Positions 1-13,600 of a DNA stretch of 64,000 bases are shown here, piece by piece. The translations under genes and the position numbers were made by a program. Source of the stretch: Paragonimus westermani (taxonomy: Eukaryota > Platyhelminthes > Trematoda > Plagiorchiida > Troglotrematidae); assembly GCA_008508345.1 (NCBI GenBank), contig QNGE01001218.1:1-64000 (forward strand), read 5' to 3'. Under the pieces are notes generated by a model. It was not told where the DNA came from, searched no databases, and worked only from the letters and a program-made list of their open reading frames with translations. The stretch's first letter is position 1, and each line of letters opens with the position of its first letter.

Positions 1-130
1 CGCAATCGCGACCCTAGATTGTTGGCGTTCTCCGAGGCAATATTAATCAAGCGTCACACACCGGCCTTTGTTGGCAGAACGTACTGACGCAATCAATTTC
101 GTTGCCGCGGCAGTGTAACCTGATTGCAAC
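1..130 (+). mobile_element. Penelope-like element, C-terminal remnant
   Basis: Reads 'LLAFSEAILIKRHTPA' and then, after a frame shift, a short tail ending 'LPRQ'. This matches the last conserved block after the GIY-YIG endonuclease of Penelope-like elements, where 'AEA.AI...P.LC.QK' leads to 'LPW'. The DNA is recognisably similar to the tail of the copy at about 16590-16680. The element runs off the left edge of the window. Confidence 0.5.
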
Positions 131-1190
131 TAAGTGAAGTTCGTTCATTTCATTGTCTTCTTGTTGTCTTGATGAAACGTATAACAGTTTAAAAACCAAC
201 TAAACGAAATATTAACTGAAAACAAATGAACAGTCACTTATGGTTTTTCAAAGCCAACTTGACCAAGCGTAATATAAGTGTTAAGTCCTATTTTGAAAAC
301 ACCGGAGGCCTGTTGCGAGTGATTAACGAGGTCTCAACAAACTTGAGCAGTTTTGCTCGATTTTGCGTTGTTATCACATGAAACTGAAACTACTTTGGCT
401 GTGTCCGGTCTGAGTTAAGTGCAAGTTTTCTGTTCTCTAAATGCTATCCATATCTTGACGATGTTCAAATTCACACTGGGGCAGAGTTGTGAGTTTACTG
501 ACACGCTAATGGGGAACATAAGGGTTGCGATTGCATGGAGTTGTTATATTCAGTAATGTATGTTTAACTTACGGTGATCATAATTTACAGTTGGACTTTT
601 TGGGGTGAACTTTCAGGGTATAGCGCGGAGATTAAGGTATTTACGGTCATCGATAGTGATGGCTTCTGATACACACGACTTCAACAACTCTCTCCGACCG
701 TTTCTCTCCTTATGCGAACTAATCACACAGAGACTACCAAACTGAGGTTCAAAATATGCAACCTTCAGACTACAATTCGCATTTTCTGTTGGCCTTACTG
801 TACCTTTCCTGAGAATGTAGCTGGAAACATCTTGTTGACCTCTGAGTGGCTAGTTTAACTGACTGTGGGGTGGACAGTATCTGTTCAGTGAATGAGGTGT
901 TCGAAGTTCAAGTTATTTGCTGAAATTTGCAAAGTCCGGAAACTGCCACCTTACTGTAGGTAGTTGTGTTGATACTCAGATCAGTTGTATAGGTGAGCTA
1001 AGTATTCATTACAGAAATATGTATATTAATACTCGAAATTTACGTAATAGCTAGTTGCAGTCCGTTTGAGCTAGTGTGAATATGACAAACTTCTCACAAT
1101 ATTCTCATGCACTGTCCAATACTGAATAATTAAACCGAATTTCTATAAACCTCACGTGAAAATTTTGTTCATAAAGCCAACTTGACTGTA
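131..1190. other. Intergenic DNA downstream of gene A, nothing recognised
   Basis: AT-leaning DNA with stops in all frames. No RNA gene or repeat recognised apart from the poly(A) signal just beyond it. Confidence 0.5.
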
Positions 1191-1194
1191 TGCA

Positions 1195-1200
1195 TTTATT
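1195..1200 (-). terminator. AATAAA poly(A) signal of gene A
   Basis: AATAAA on the minus strand, about 118 bases past the gene A stop codon, a normal distance for a short 3' UTR. Confidence 0.55.
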
Positions 1201-1317
1201 TGTCCGTAACACCCACACATTGTAAAGGAAATGTCGGGGTGATTGGTGCAAGCCGAGTGCATTTAAACAAACACATCAGGAAGCCACATGCGAGCGACAG
1301 TCGGATGATTCTTCTTG

Positions 1318-1666
1318 CTATCTGTGTTCCACGTTTGGGTCTTCTGTGGTACGCCAAACTAGAAAGTTTTTCTTACACAGACCAAACTGAAACGAAGCTT
1401 GTACATCATGTGTGAAGTTCATCCAAAACGAGCCATCAGTAATGACCACATTCCATGCACGTCCGTACTCACTGTCTAAGAATATCTTCAACTTCTTGGC
1501 CAGATCAGTGGCTGATAGTTCCGGTTCTTTTTTAAGTAAACTTCGTGTTTCGTTACTGATGTTGATTTGCTGACCCATCGGCATATCTGATGCATGCACA
1601 GTAACATCAGACCCCAGTTTAAAAAGTTCAGAAAAGTCAGCAATCGTGCCACGTCGTTTGGATAGT
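1318..1666 (-). CDS. Gene A exon 3 (linker plus dynein-light-chain-like domain)
   Basis: 349 nt: one base completes the split codon, then 115 codons and TAG at 1320-1318. The first roughly 25 residues are a linker; the DLC-like fold then starts near 'DVTVHASDMP'. Conserved points shared with the paralogue are 'YGR.W.V', 'F.H' and the terminal 'WRT'. An Asp/Asn-rich tail follows and is absent from the paralogue. The acceptor (TTTAACGCAG) is the weakest splice site of the gene, so the exact exon edge could shift. Confidence 0.87.
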
Positions 1667-4600
1667 CTGCGTTAAATGATACGACAACAGAGATTCATAG
1701 CAAATAGTATATTAAACTTTCTGGGTTTGGCGTTTTTACTTTATGTCCTGAAAAGCGTGAACACGTGCAACATGAGTTTGCTATAATAGGCTTGCAAATG
1801 AACAACGGTTAGTCGCTTAGTTTAGCGATCAGTCGTACAATGGAAGCTTTTCTGTTAGCATACAATTCTCAGCAACTATTCAAGATATAGACTATTATCA
1901 CTACGGATAATTACCTAACCGTTAGGAAGGGTACTTGTGATTTACAGGGAGCTCAGTTTAATTTCATATTTGACATTTAAATTAATGTGAAATGCTGGTA
2001 GGAGCAGCCGTCTGAAAGTACAGTTAAACACGAGGTTATACAGAAATTGAGCATTGATAACCAGCTATTCAACAGATACAATTAGAATCATAAACAAGCA
2101 GCCCAGTTCTAACTTGCGTAAGCTTGTCAACCGTTAACCTGAAACTCTAGAATGACAGATGATGAACAAATAGTTTATAAGTAAGCTTCTTGAACTTTGA
2201 CCGTCACTCACCATTTGTGTCATGAATATACCTTCAAACCATTTTGGTATACTCTGGCTGGACATACTTCGGTTACTCTTTCTGGTCTGTTGATGTACCC
2301 CCGTAACTGTAGGAAAACTAGTAAATACCTTAGCTGGTACAGAAAATGTTTAGTTCTGACCAAGACAGTCTGGTTGGGAGTAGTTGTGCTGTGTTTTAGG
2401 TGCATTTTCCACTGAATACTATTTTGCTCAACCCATCGGCCACACAACCTGGTCCGGTAGGAAACTCAACATACAGCAGTTCTCTAGATAGTCCCAAATT
2501 TGCATACTGAATAACCCGATCGGTCCATTTTTCATTACAGTGTCGCGGAACATCCTCAGAACGAAGAACTGTTTTGTAAGTATGCTTGCGAGATATCATC
2601 AGCTTTCTTTTCAGCCTTCATTATAAAAATGCATAGTATGTGTGTGAAAATCTGGTTTCAACTCTGATGAAACGATGCAGTCGCTGAGACCGTGATCCAA
2701 ATTAGCAGGTCAGTTACTGTTTCTTCCCCCAGACCGGACAACCAGCTGATCATCATTAATACGCAGCTGTCTCAACGTTTGCCTTGGGTAATTTATTTAT
2801 CTCCAACGTGAGTCCACTGTCACAGTGTGCAATGCGGTTACCTCAGGAACGATTGAGAGGAGTTCAATCTTGATCATGGAGGAGATATATATAACTGACG
2901 AGCAGTAAGACGAAAGGTGCTCGAGTAGCTTAGGTGACAGGCCTATGAAGATACGAAAGTAACAATCGATTGTGAGTGACTTTCACATCAGAAGAGCACT
3001 AACGATTAAAACGTGGTCTCGCGTGAAACACAGTACATCTCGAGCAGGTTCAGCACACATTTTTCAGTTCTTAAAATGACAACAACTCTGTTCATGGCTA
3101 CTAAAATGATGTTCCAAAATCCACAGTTTAAAAATGAACAAATTTACCAACTGATTGTCAAACGAGAAAGTGGAACTCCACACTAGAAGTTTGGCTACAC
3201 CTCTGACTTTGATCTCTGTAACTCTAATGGACTGAGAATTGATTGTAGGGAAAATGGCTCGGAATTCAGTTCCCAAATCCGGTAAGTATGCCATATAAAT
3301 AAAAGATAGGTAGAGCGACAAAGTGAAACTTTAAGCGCCACTATACAGAAAGATGAATCAAAACGGACGATCGCAAACACTGCACACAACCAAATGTAGA
3401 ATAACGAAGTCGGTATATTTACCCCCGGGCTTACATATTTACCGGGGTTCATCACAGATCGTTTAGGTATTTAAAATTCCAAACTGTACAATACCAACAA
3501 ATATGGCGGGAGACCATGGAAATGTTTACACTTTGGCCTACTCTTATCAAGCAGAACCGCATTTAATCACGGGTGAACGAACCACCTTACTGGTTGCAAT
3601 CGTTCTTCTCCAGGAATAATGCGATTGATTCAATTGCAAAGAGATTGATTACCCCAGCGTGTCCCTTACACAAGAGACTGATTGATCTTGTACGATTGGC
3701 ATCCCTTCCCCACGATTTTAGGTCACGATCGCACAAAAATACCTTGAACGATTTATTCGGATCAACTGGGTATCCGGCTGTCAGGGTTAGCTTGGAGGTC
3801 AGCGATGCCGGGTTCTTCGTTTTTCTTAAATCCTCAGATCGACCTATGACTGCGTTTTTTAATCACGTCGGAATGTGCTGCGCAGTAAGTTGAAAGAAGC
3901 ATCAAAGCATCTTGCTTATGTAGTCTTAGGTGTAGCTACACTTTTACTAGTAAACAGCTTGAGATGCAGGTTGATCGCTTGTATGTATAACCTCTACGCA
4001 GAACCAACCCTCTAATGTCTAACACAACAGTTACAACGTCCACTTTAGTTTCTCATGCAAGTTGTTAGTTTATTGGACACTCCTAGAATTCCAGATGGAT
4101 AACCACATTCTTTTGTACTACATTACAGTCAGTCATTTTGGTACTTCCCTCTCGCTGAGAACAACGGATATTTCTCAACAACCATTGTCCATAATCTCAA
4201 TAACCATCACTTCTATCAGTACCCGTGTGCCGTACATATGGTTCTCGTTTTGCCCAATAGGACTCTTACTAATTCCAACCCACGGTCAAACGATGCAAGG
4301 CTAAGGAATTACAAATATTGCCCGCTTCGTGTATACTTGTAATAATTAGACCGATACACCGTTCTGTGGTAAAGTTTGTTAACAATAGAGACAAGCAGTT
4401 AGTGTTCTCCGACTCAGAACGTACAACAGATTTTGGATGAGCTCAAATAAATTCATCGTAGGCTAAAACCAACACAAGATCACACAAGAAACAACAAGAT
4501 ATCGTCTACTTTACGTTACTTTCTTAAGCTGACCACCAGTGAGCGTAGGTCGAATAGTTATCAATTCACGATTTATATCATTTTGTTTTCAAGGAATGGT

Positions 4601-7600
4601 TGAAGACATCTTAAGTGTTTTCATATGGGTTGGGTTACCAGCTTTCTGCTTGCTCTTAAAATGGTAACAGTATATGCTTATCAACCAAAACCACTTCCCC
4701 ATTTTAGAATGTAATACGAGAAATGACGGTTAGGTGAATCAGTTGATGCTCCGTGATGCAGGAGATTTTGTTAAACTGTCTGATGTTTTTGTGATCATAA
4801 GTGGAAATTACACCACATTTCAACAATGCTGCTGTTAGGGCACGTCAGAAGAGCAAATGAACACCGCTATCGTGGTGGATCTCTGATCAGTCTTTCCTGA
4901 AGAAATCTCGTTGTACATCAAGTCAATAATCTTATATTAGATACTGGCAACTTCTTACCTGGAAACTCAATCTCACTGTTTGTTGATAGTACGGCTTACG
5001 TTCCCATTTATTGGGTCCATTTTGATGGACAATTTAGTGTCTTCTTTTCAAGCCAGCCTTTAGTTTCGTGGGCTGCAGTGTGGCCCGTAGATTCGACTTG
5101 GTGAAATCTTGACCAACCTTTACGAGTGACCAACTTCAACATACTTCTGAGCTAGTTGCAGTAGCTTCCCGTCAAACTTTATTGACGTACTAAACGATTA
5201 AGCAATCCTCTTAGCATCTTACTTCCTGGTTGGGCAGATTTTTCACGCCCGACCTGCCTACTATGGTTGGCCTGCATGCAACCAGCCGCTTCCGTTTCAA
5301 ACGAACAAACGGTACACGGGGTATTTTGGATAGACTGATTTCATTCAAAATGCCTACCAACCAAAATACCGCCCAAGTTTGTGTTCCGCTGTGGTTTCTT
5401 ACGGGTTGGAGTTTTGAAGAAACGTCCATGGTGACGTCCTCAAGTCAAACACCTTCATCCATCTGGTCAATCCAGAAACAATATGTTCTTCACACTGACG
5501 GACTTACAAAACAAAAGCTTATAAATTTTACGTCGTTTTCTCCCGAACCGTTTGACTGGATGTCACTGTCCATACTCTCATGTCATATTCCATTACACCA
5601 ATACAATCGACCTCATTACTTGTTGCTGCTGAATGATTTTCTGCTTGCTGAGCCTCAACTTTTGTTCTCAGCCACGTACCTATGAATTCCATAGCTTGTT
5701 GTTTTCTAACAGGAGGCACATGAAGAGCCATCATGAAGAGACACTAGCAGCGAAGGCGACAGCCCCAATGTTCCATTGATGAGAACCCCTATTTGCCCCA
5801 CTAACATCAAATAAAACAACTATGTGAGCGGTTGACATACTTAGGCAGATACCTCATCAGAGAAACACTACACGAAAGCTTAAGATTATTAGCATTTAAA
5901 GCTGTTGCCTAAAAGAAGGTGGACGCAAGGATATGGTGTGGGATCGGGCCGGAGGCTCAGTCCGGCTGACCGACAGGTTATCTCTGAACAACACTTGTCT
6001 GGAGGCCTCGAATCCAAAATTAGTGACCAATGTGACTTGGATGTTTCTTAGGCGCGTGTGGTGTTTAACCGAATTCACGATATACATCACAGATGTCATT
6101 TTTGCTGTTTCAGCAAGTGATCCTACGTGCTTGTAGAGTGTTACACAAATTCTCACACTTCGAATCATCCTGAGTTGAAATCTGTTAGATGACTTCGTAA
6201 ATTTACACAAAACGTACGGAAGTTAATTTGACCTAACAGTGTACCTTTTGTCCGCGCGTCTTGTCTATGTGGTGTTTGTGCTCAGCACAGCCGGTTGTCG
6301 ACCTCTGTTTAGTTATAAATTCTGGTCAAATTTCAACTACCAACAGCGGAGGTGCTATGCTAAAGGAAATAACCTTGGAACTGGTTGCAGTGAACTACTC
6401 AGTGATGTCATTTTTCAGATCAATAGATCTACATCGAGTTAGTTCACTACACGACGTATTCCAGAGGCATTTAGGGTTGATTTATTGTATCAGGACACCA
6501 GTTTTAATCATCAAACAGTACACGGGTACAACAATTCAACTGAGACGCTCAAGCGCTCGGTTAGACAGAACCGGTCCGAGTGATCATGACCTAGTCTCCT
6601 ACCAATCTTGCAGCACTTGTCGAAAAGACGGTTGTTAACGTATGTTGCCATTACTTCCGATAATTTTGAATGCATTGGATTTCAGTGCACTCCCTAGTAA
6701 CTCTCATCACATTTTGAACCTTCCACCACTTACAGGACTGTGGGACGTAAATTATGCAAACGACGTTTTTGTAACTTGTGTCATGCCATGGAGAACCCCG
6801 GGGATCTGGAAACATTAGAGGTTTCATTGTTTGTTGGTTATTGCGTTTTCGCATTCTTAAGGTTTTTTTTGCTTGGAATGATTGCCATGAGTCTGTGCGT
6901 ATGATCAGCGTAGATGGTGGATTACTAGAAGTGTTTCAGATGTAGGTGCACCTTGGGAGCTGAAAAAACGTCTAATGAGATGGCGTCTAACAAACTTTGG
7001 CATCTATGGTATGGATACAATCAAAATATCCGCGTGCGAAACTTGAACTGTCATGTAACTGCGTGTGCGACCATGTAACACAAGTGTTTGCCGGTTCTGA
7101 AGAGTTTTGCGCAGTGTCTGCGGATTGTCTCCGAATTCGTGTGAGGTGTGAACATCTTTGCAATAGAGATCGGTTTCACTGGTATTTTCCTTTGGATAGA
7201 TTTTGTCACCTACTCAACACAATAAGCCCTGCTCTCAGGTTCCCTAAACTGTGCAACTGGAATCAAATTACGAGTTATCACGCGAAGCCTAGCCGGTTAA
7301 CAGCGAGCTAGGATTGTAGCAGCAGCTTATCAGTATTCTTACCACTTACTTTCAAAATGGGAGACCTACACACCTGAGGTTTGCTTCAACAGGATATTCC
7401 ATGCTTCGTCGGTGCTGTCTAAACAACAGTGAAGACAATGCTTCTTGTGTCGTCCTTGCATAATTCTGGCTTTCGAAATTCTACATTTCTGTGTTAAACA
7501 GTCTACACGTTTCTGCCCAGTTGCTGAGGCGCCTGGTCCTGTTCACATTACATGTGGTCCATTTTAACTGAAGAATAGTTAGTCTAAATTTTCAATTTGG

Positions 7601-10600
7601 GAGACCCACCCTCCCATCATAACACCTAACCAGTCACAACTAATGCACCACTAATTTGTTAGGATAGTGACTAGCTCTGCATACTACAACTGGGTCGAGT
7701 GCATGACTCTTAATGAGGCAGCACGACCGCATTCGAAAGCTAACAGCTAATTTCAATAGTTGTCACCCTCAGTCGTAAAGATTGCAAACAAGTCATGTTG
7801 ATTAGATGTGTGAATTTTTCGACACAGCAATGTGTCCAAATGAAGGGGACGATGACCTATTTGACTAGGTGTCACAGATTACCACAGACTCTAATTAGTA
7901 TCACAAGGCCAACCATCAATACACTTGGGTAGATTATGCGTATCGGTTATCACAATTTGCATGAACGAAAAATGACTTCTAAACTTTCGAGTTAGTCTAC
8001 TGGTTTCTTAGACTAAGCTAGTAAATTCAAAGTGGAAGTCTGAGAGGACACACATATTCCCGCCAATCATAAACTCCGCGACCGCACTTTCCAGTGCACA
8101 ATTGCAGTTATTCAGTCATACTCTGACTCGTAAAACTGAATTTGGCACGTTTCTGCCATCGTCAGACTGGTTCCTGAAATTTCAGATCCATCAAAGTACC
8201 AAACCGTCCGACCAGTATTCAAAGTTCCATAGACAGGTCTAACACTCACACTTCGTTCATTTCTTCACGTAAAGCTTTCGATTACGATACGCCAGATACA
8301 AGCTAAAGATTTTTCTGAAGACTTCCTTTTTAGTTTCGACCCACGAGATTTTATAAAAAGCTATAGATCACTATGCGCGTCGCAATATTCAGCAGAGCAC
8401 CTAACTAACTAATGATTAGGAAAAAATATTTCTCAATTAACCAGGTAATAACAGTGACAAAATAAACGATGTTCATTTTTTGAATCGGTCGCAAAACTTT
8501 GTCTACTCACCGCAGCCTGCGTCCTGTTCAGATCTTCCATAAAGGTGTGAATGTATTTGCTAACTCTCACATGACAATACGGACAATCCTGATGGGCCCG
8601 TTTTAGAAAACTTGTTGTAAGGAGCAGTAAACGTGTTGCGGATTAGTGGCTCAAAATGGCTTACTTGCCGCAAGTTAGTCAACGAAGACATACGTGAACG
8701 AAACTACATAAATTTTAAACACCAGTTACTGTTGTTTCTTTCTGTCGCTATTTTCCTGAGCATTTGTAAGCCGTGTTTTATAAGATTCAACGAAGCATCC
8801 ATTACTTTTCCTGATCGTCCACAATTTTGACTAAAGCAACAGGACGATTAATTTGTCGGAAATTGCACAATTACGTTAAACCTGATGTTTCTACATTGGT
8901 TGTCGCTTCCCCATTCCCAGTAAATTCAAAAATGTTTCGCTGAACGTTTGTGAATGACTGAATCGTCCCATGGCCGAGGTCCACTGATTCCACTTTTGGA
9001 CTTAAGTGTTAGAATAATGATGGACATTTTTGAAAAGCGATAAGTGGTATAATATATATTGTAGTTTTCAAAAAATGTGAAGTATTCGCTAAATGGACTA
9101 GTACCTAAGGGACTGTGATGCAATTACACAAAATTTCTCAGTGATACTATAATTTCGTCGATCTGTTCTTACGTAGTTCCTGTAGACAGAGAGTGGCAAC
9201 TACTAAATAAATCCTCCAATTAGTGTAGTAATAATCAGCAACAATAAGCAATGAGAAGTCTGATGGACTACACTGTTGAGAAGACACCTAGTTATGAACT
9301 ATTTGAGAAGTGCTGCAACGATGGATAATCTTGTGGAGCATTTGATGGATTCCAACGCAAAAATGTGTTCTCACGTCGTGGCGCTAGAGCATAACTGGCA
9401 AAATACTCACCACGTCAGGGCATGTAGTTTTTGTTGACGGTTTGAACTTAACGGAAATCCGTAGATTTTATAATGGCATTGCTTCCAACTGTACAAGTCA
9501 ACCAGACAACCTGGCAGCAAGCTACATTCGTAAAAGCAATCATGTAGCATATAACGTCATTTGTTCATAAGCGTCAAGTAAAATAGAACGGCAAGCCAAT
9601 TGATTGGTTGGGAATTTTCACGCACTTACCAAGTGGCAAATGAATGAATTCCTAAAAATCTGTCTTCGAGAATTCCACCGAAGAGATGGAACTATTTGAA
9701 CTATCTCATAGTATTGCTACACGTAAATTCAAGTGTAAAATCGAAGGGTATAATCAGCTGGACGGTTAAGTGTGTGGAATATCAGGGTTGTGATATTGAA
9801 AATCCGTTTACTACAACACAAAAGATATAAGTTCACACAGGAAATTACGCGGATCCGACATGCTACACTTAGTGTGGTATGTGGCAAGAACGATGTAATC
9901 CTCCATACGTTGCCCACATTACCCAGTTAAACTGTGGTTACAATGAAACCTGAACTGTGTTTATGCTAACTGTTGACTCGTTATTTAAGAGAACTTCTTT
10001 TGAAAGTTAATTTAAACAAGCTTAACTCACGCGTCTTCTGGTCTGAGACCCAAAACTTCACAAAATCTCCTCAGTGTAATTTTCCCTGCACGTTCTTTAT
10101 CGAACAAGGTTGTCCACCGCTGTAAACGTAGAAAGGAATAACTAATAATTTTTTGAAAATTCGTTTGAAAACCCACAACAAATATAAGGCATGTGGGGTC
10201 TTCGAAATATCTGTTTAAAATCTGTAACATGAATCTGCAGAATGACTATAGCTATGAAATAAACGACGCTGCTGTTCGTAATACTGCTGAAGTCAGAGAA
10301 GATTTGTTCGGTGCTTGGTTTTTGTCTGACTGTCAGGTAAGTTACGATACATTCTATGAATATGAACAGAAGTTAGGACAATAAGAGGATTAATCAATTT
10401 AGAAATGACACACTGCCCTCTCGAGGATAGTTATTCAGCTGATGTTTAAAACACAAGCAAGCAAGCAAGCAAGTTAACCTGGGTTGTCACCGCCAAAGTT
10501 TCCAGACACAGAGGATAGAGTTTGATAATCGCTTTTTGTTGACTGTCTCAGCAGTCACTATTCGGAGTATTTCTGACCTTGATCAATTTCTGGGCGCCAA

Positions 10601-13600
10601 ACCTGTTACTCATGCTACTGAAATGAGTGAAGCCGGTCAAGTTAGTTGCTGTAACTCTTAAAACTCTTTCACTGTAAACATCGCGAAGCCATGCAAGTTG
10701 TCGATCACGTACTCTGTCAGTGTGTCATGCCCGGCAAGAGCGAGTCCATGAGTAAACACTAATCTGGTGAATTTATGAAGCGTAGGACAAGGTATTACAC
10801 AAACGTGGGACCACATAATGGATTGCGTTAATTTTTTCCGTGCATCCTCAGCCACTGCTTCTCGTCTGACAAAGATCAAAGAGAAAACCATATGAATAGG
10901 GATTATAACGCTAACCTAAACTCAGGTATACAAGATGACACACAAGTCCTCGTTGGTAGTTGGAGCTACGTACGAGCCGGTTTTATTGCAACTGTTCCCA
11001 CCAAGCCTGCGTAGCGTGGCAAGATAAATTATGATCCAAAAACTGAAGAAGAATTGTAACCGGCCGAAAAAATGGTTGACCCGGTCACTATTTCGAAAAG
11101 ATCTTGTTCGAAACAAATGACGTTAGGCTACTGGTTGAAAGTTTACGCGCAACTATGAGGGTAACCAAAAAATGTGAAGAGAATATGGAATTCTAGACTG
11201 GTTATTATCAGCTGCATAGAACACGGTCATTTGGACAACTGCTAAACTAATCTGCTACTGGAAGCTTGGAGATCTGGAGATAAGATTAGCGGGAAGTTCT
11301 TCCCATCACTGATCATTTGTGTTGATGATCATGCGTTTTTGTTCAGGCAACCAACTTCAAGAAACGCTGCAGTAAGCGTCACCCATGATCTGGTCAACCT
11401 TTTGCAACCGTTTTAAGGAAAGCAACGAGTGGTATTCACGGCACGGGGGCACAGTGACACTTCACCGCACTTGTCCGGTTCCGTTGAAAAATAAACCAGG
11501 TCATAGCAGAGACTATCAATATACGGCCTGTGGCTCAGCTAGACACTGCTTCTTCCCCTTCCTCAAAATGCTGGTGGTTTATTCTGGTGAGCGTCAGCGA
11601 ATGCGCACAGGGTATTTGTAATTCAGTGGCTAGTTTCCCTCTCCTGGTTTGTCTACCCTATCACCCCACCGTACACAGAACGAGCACTACACGACATGCT
11701 GCAGGGCTAAATAGATGAGTATACGCCATGCCTTGTTGTGAAACAGAAATTTATCCCCATGTTTTTACATGATTACTAGATTCAAACGACAGTTCAGAAA
11801 TAAAAAACCTCCATTTACTTGAACATGACTGTCCTTTAAAGCTCCCATATGAGAAACCTTAGCTTCAAAGTCTATTCTGAAGGGAAGACTGTTGAAAAAA
11901 TAGCTAATTTATGACGGCGACTCCTAAGATCGCTTTCTGATGAAACCTTCACGGTAATCACGTTGTGTGAAAACATCTTGCAGGAAATCGAATTCAGCTC
12001 TCACAGTGTGAGACGTACATGTATTCAAACCCATCCCAGTCTGTCACACCAAAAGCTATCGCTGCTCTCCGTAGATTTTTACGGGTGCTAGAAATGTTTG
12101 TAAACGATCTTGAGAACAATCTTCTAAATCCATGCTTCGTGTAACATTCATGTGCTGAAAACTTTACGTTAAAAATATTTTGGAGATGCGCACAGTTTCT
12201 GTTGAGTACTGTTGTATCAGAAAAGAGTTCAACACATGCGGAGCTCTCTTTTGTTTTGAATGAAGATTTGCAAAGAACAAACTATTGGAATAGATTTTCG
12301 TTCAGTAATCTTGATTACCGTTAATCGGAAGTAAGCAGTCAGTTGCTTCGCACTTTGCGGAAGCATGAATAACAGTTGCACATAATTTTATGGAATAATA
12401 AGACTTGTGAATAATTATCATTTCTCAAAGATATAGTTAATTCTTCGAATGGAGGAGCCTCTTGTGAATTAGTGGATATACCCAAACTCATGCGACATAC
12501 GGACCCAGCTATAAAGATTCGTCCAGCTATTTAATGAATAAGTACAAGAAAAAACTATGAACTATGGAACGTTTGAGTCTATGTAATTAGATTCCTTAAT
12601 CTCCTCCCTGAATTCGTCAGTTAACTTGTCACAATCTAGCTGCTAATTCCACAGACTTTGTTCAAAAGCAATTTTAATTTGTTTTCTCGGGTTTGTTACA
12701 CTTCTGCCGAACGGAAAGGTATATCACGTCTGTACCACGTGATCCGATTTTGCTGTCTACAAAGGGGATGGTCATTTGTGTGGTGGTAGTTCCAAATCAT
12801 TGTGCTGCCATTCTTCAGATAACTTCGTACTGCTGCCAAATCACGGGGGGGGAAACAAGCCAGTGCGGAAAGTACAAAAGTGGCTATTTTTCGATATCCA
12901 CAGGAAAAAAGGTCCCTATGACCTTAGAAAAATTAAGCTTTGGCGTTTAACTGGAACAACTGAAACAATGCGTTTGCGAAGAACAAAGATATTAACAGAT
13001 ATCACCTCGGAGTCACCAACACCACTTCAAGAACAATCGATGTTCACCAGGTAGTCGTATTTTCTGGTGTATATCTTGGGATACTTCTCAGTTTTACTAA
13101 TAAATTCGACTTATAATCAATTCGAAAAAGTAACTAGCATTCGGAAACAGTTGACGTCTGAAGAAGATTACAAGACAGTCAATGGACAGTTTTTTTGATC
13201 TGACTTATGTTTTATTGGCATGAGATGTATAAGGCACGTGAGAGGGTCAGAAAGCTCTGGTTCCTGAATTGTACACTGAACGATCCAGCTCATTTCTTTC
13301 GGTAACCGTCTGGCAAGTCATTTTACGGGGCAGAGCATACAAATGATAGTAAAAAAAACAAGCTGACAGGGGGTTGTTAACAGCATTCAATTATTGTTAA
13401 TACGGTGTTCGAAAAATGCGATAAGGTAGAAGAGACCTGATGACGGAAACCCTGGACTTTGGCAGGATTCCATTCAGCAACAGAAACAACACGTTCGAAC
13501 ACGGCAAGTGCTTTACCAGCAAAAGCTAGATTACCAAACTGGTGGCTTACAACTTTCACGTATAGACCTACCAACCCACCCAGCCAAACTTGTCATGTGG

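Noticed and set aside
1182..1415. 77-codon plus-strand frame
   Set aside because: Overlaps gene A exon 3 on the other strand and covers its poly(A) signal; a shadow.
5230..5685. 151-codon plus-strand frame as a gene
   Set aside because: No motif; the minus strand here looks more like a Gag remnant, making this a likely shadow.
10454..10473. CRISPR-like or regulatory array
   Set aside because: Simple CAAG microsatellite without spacers.
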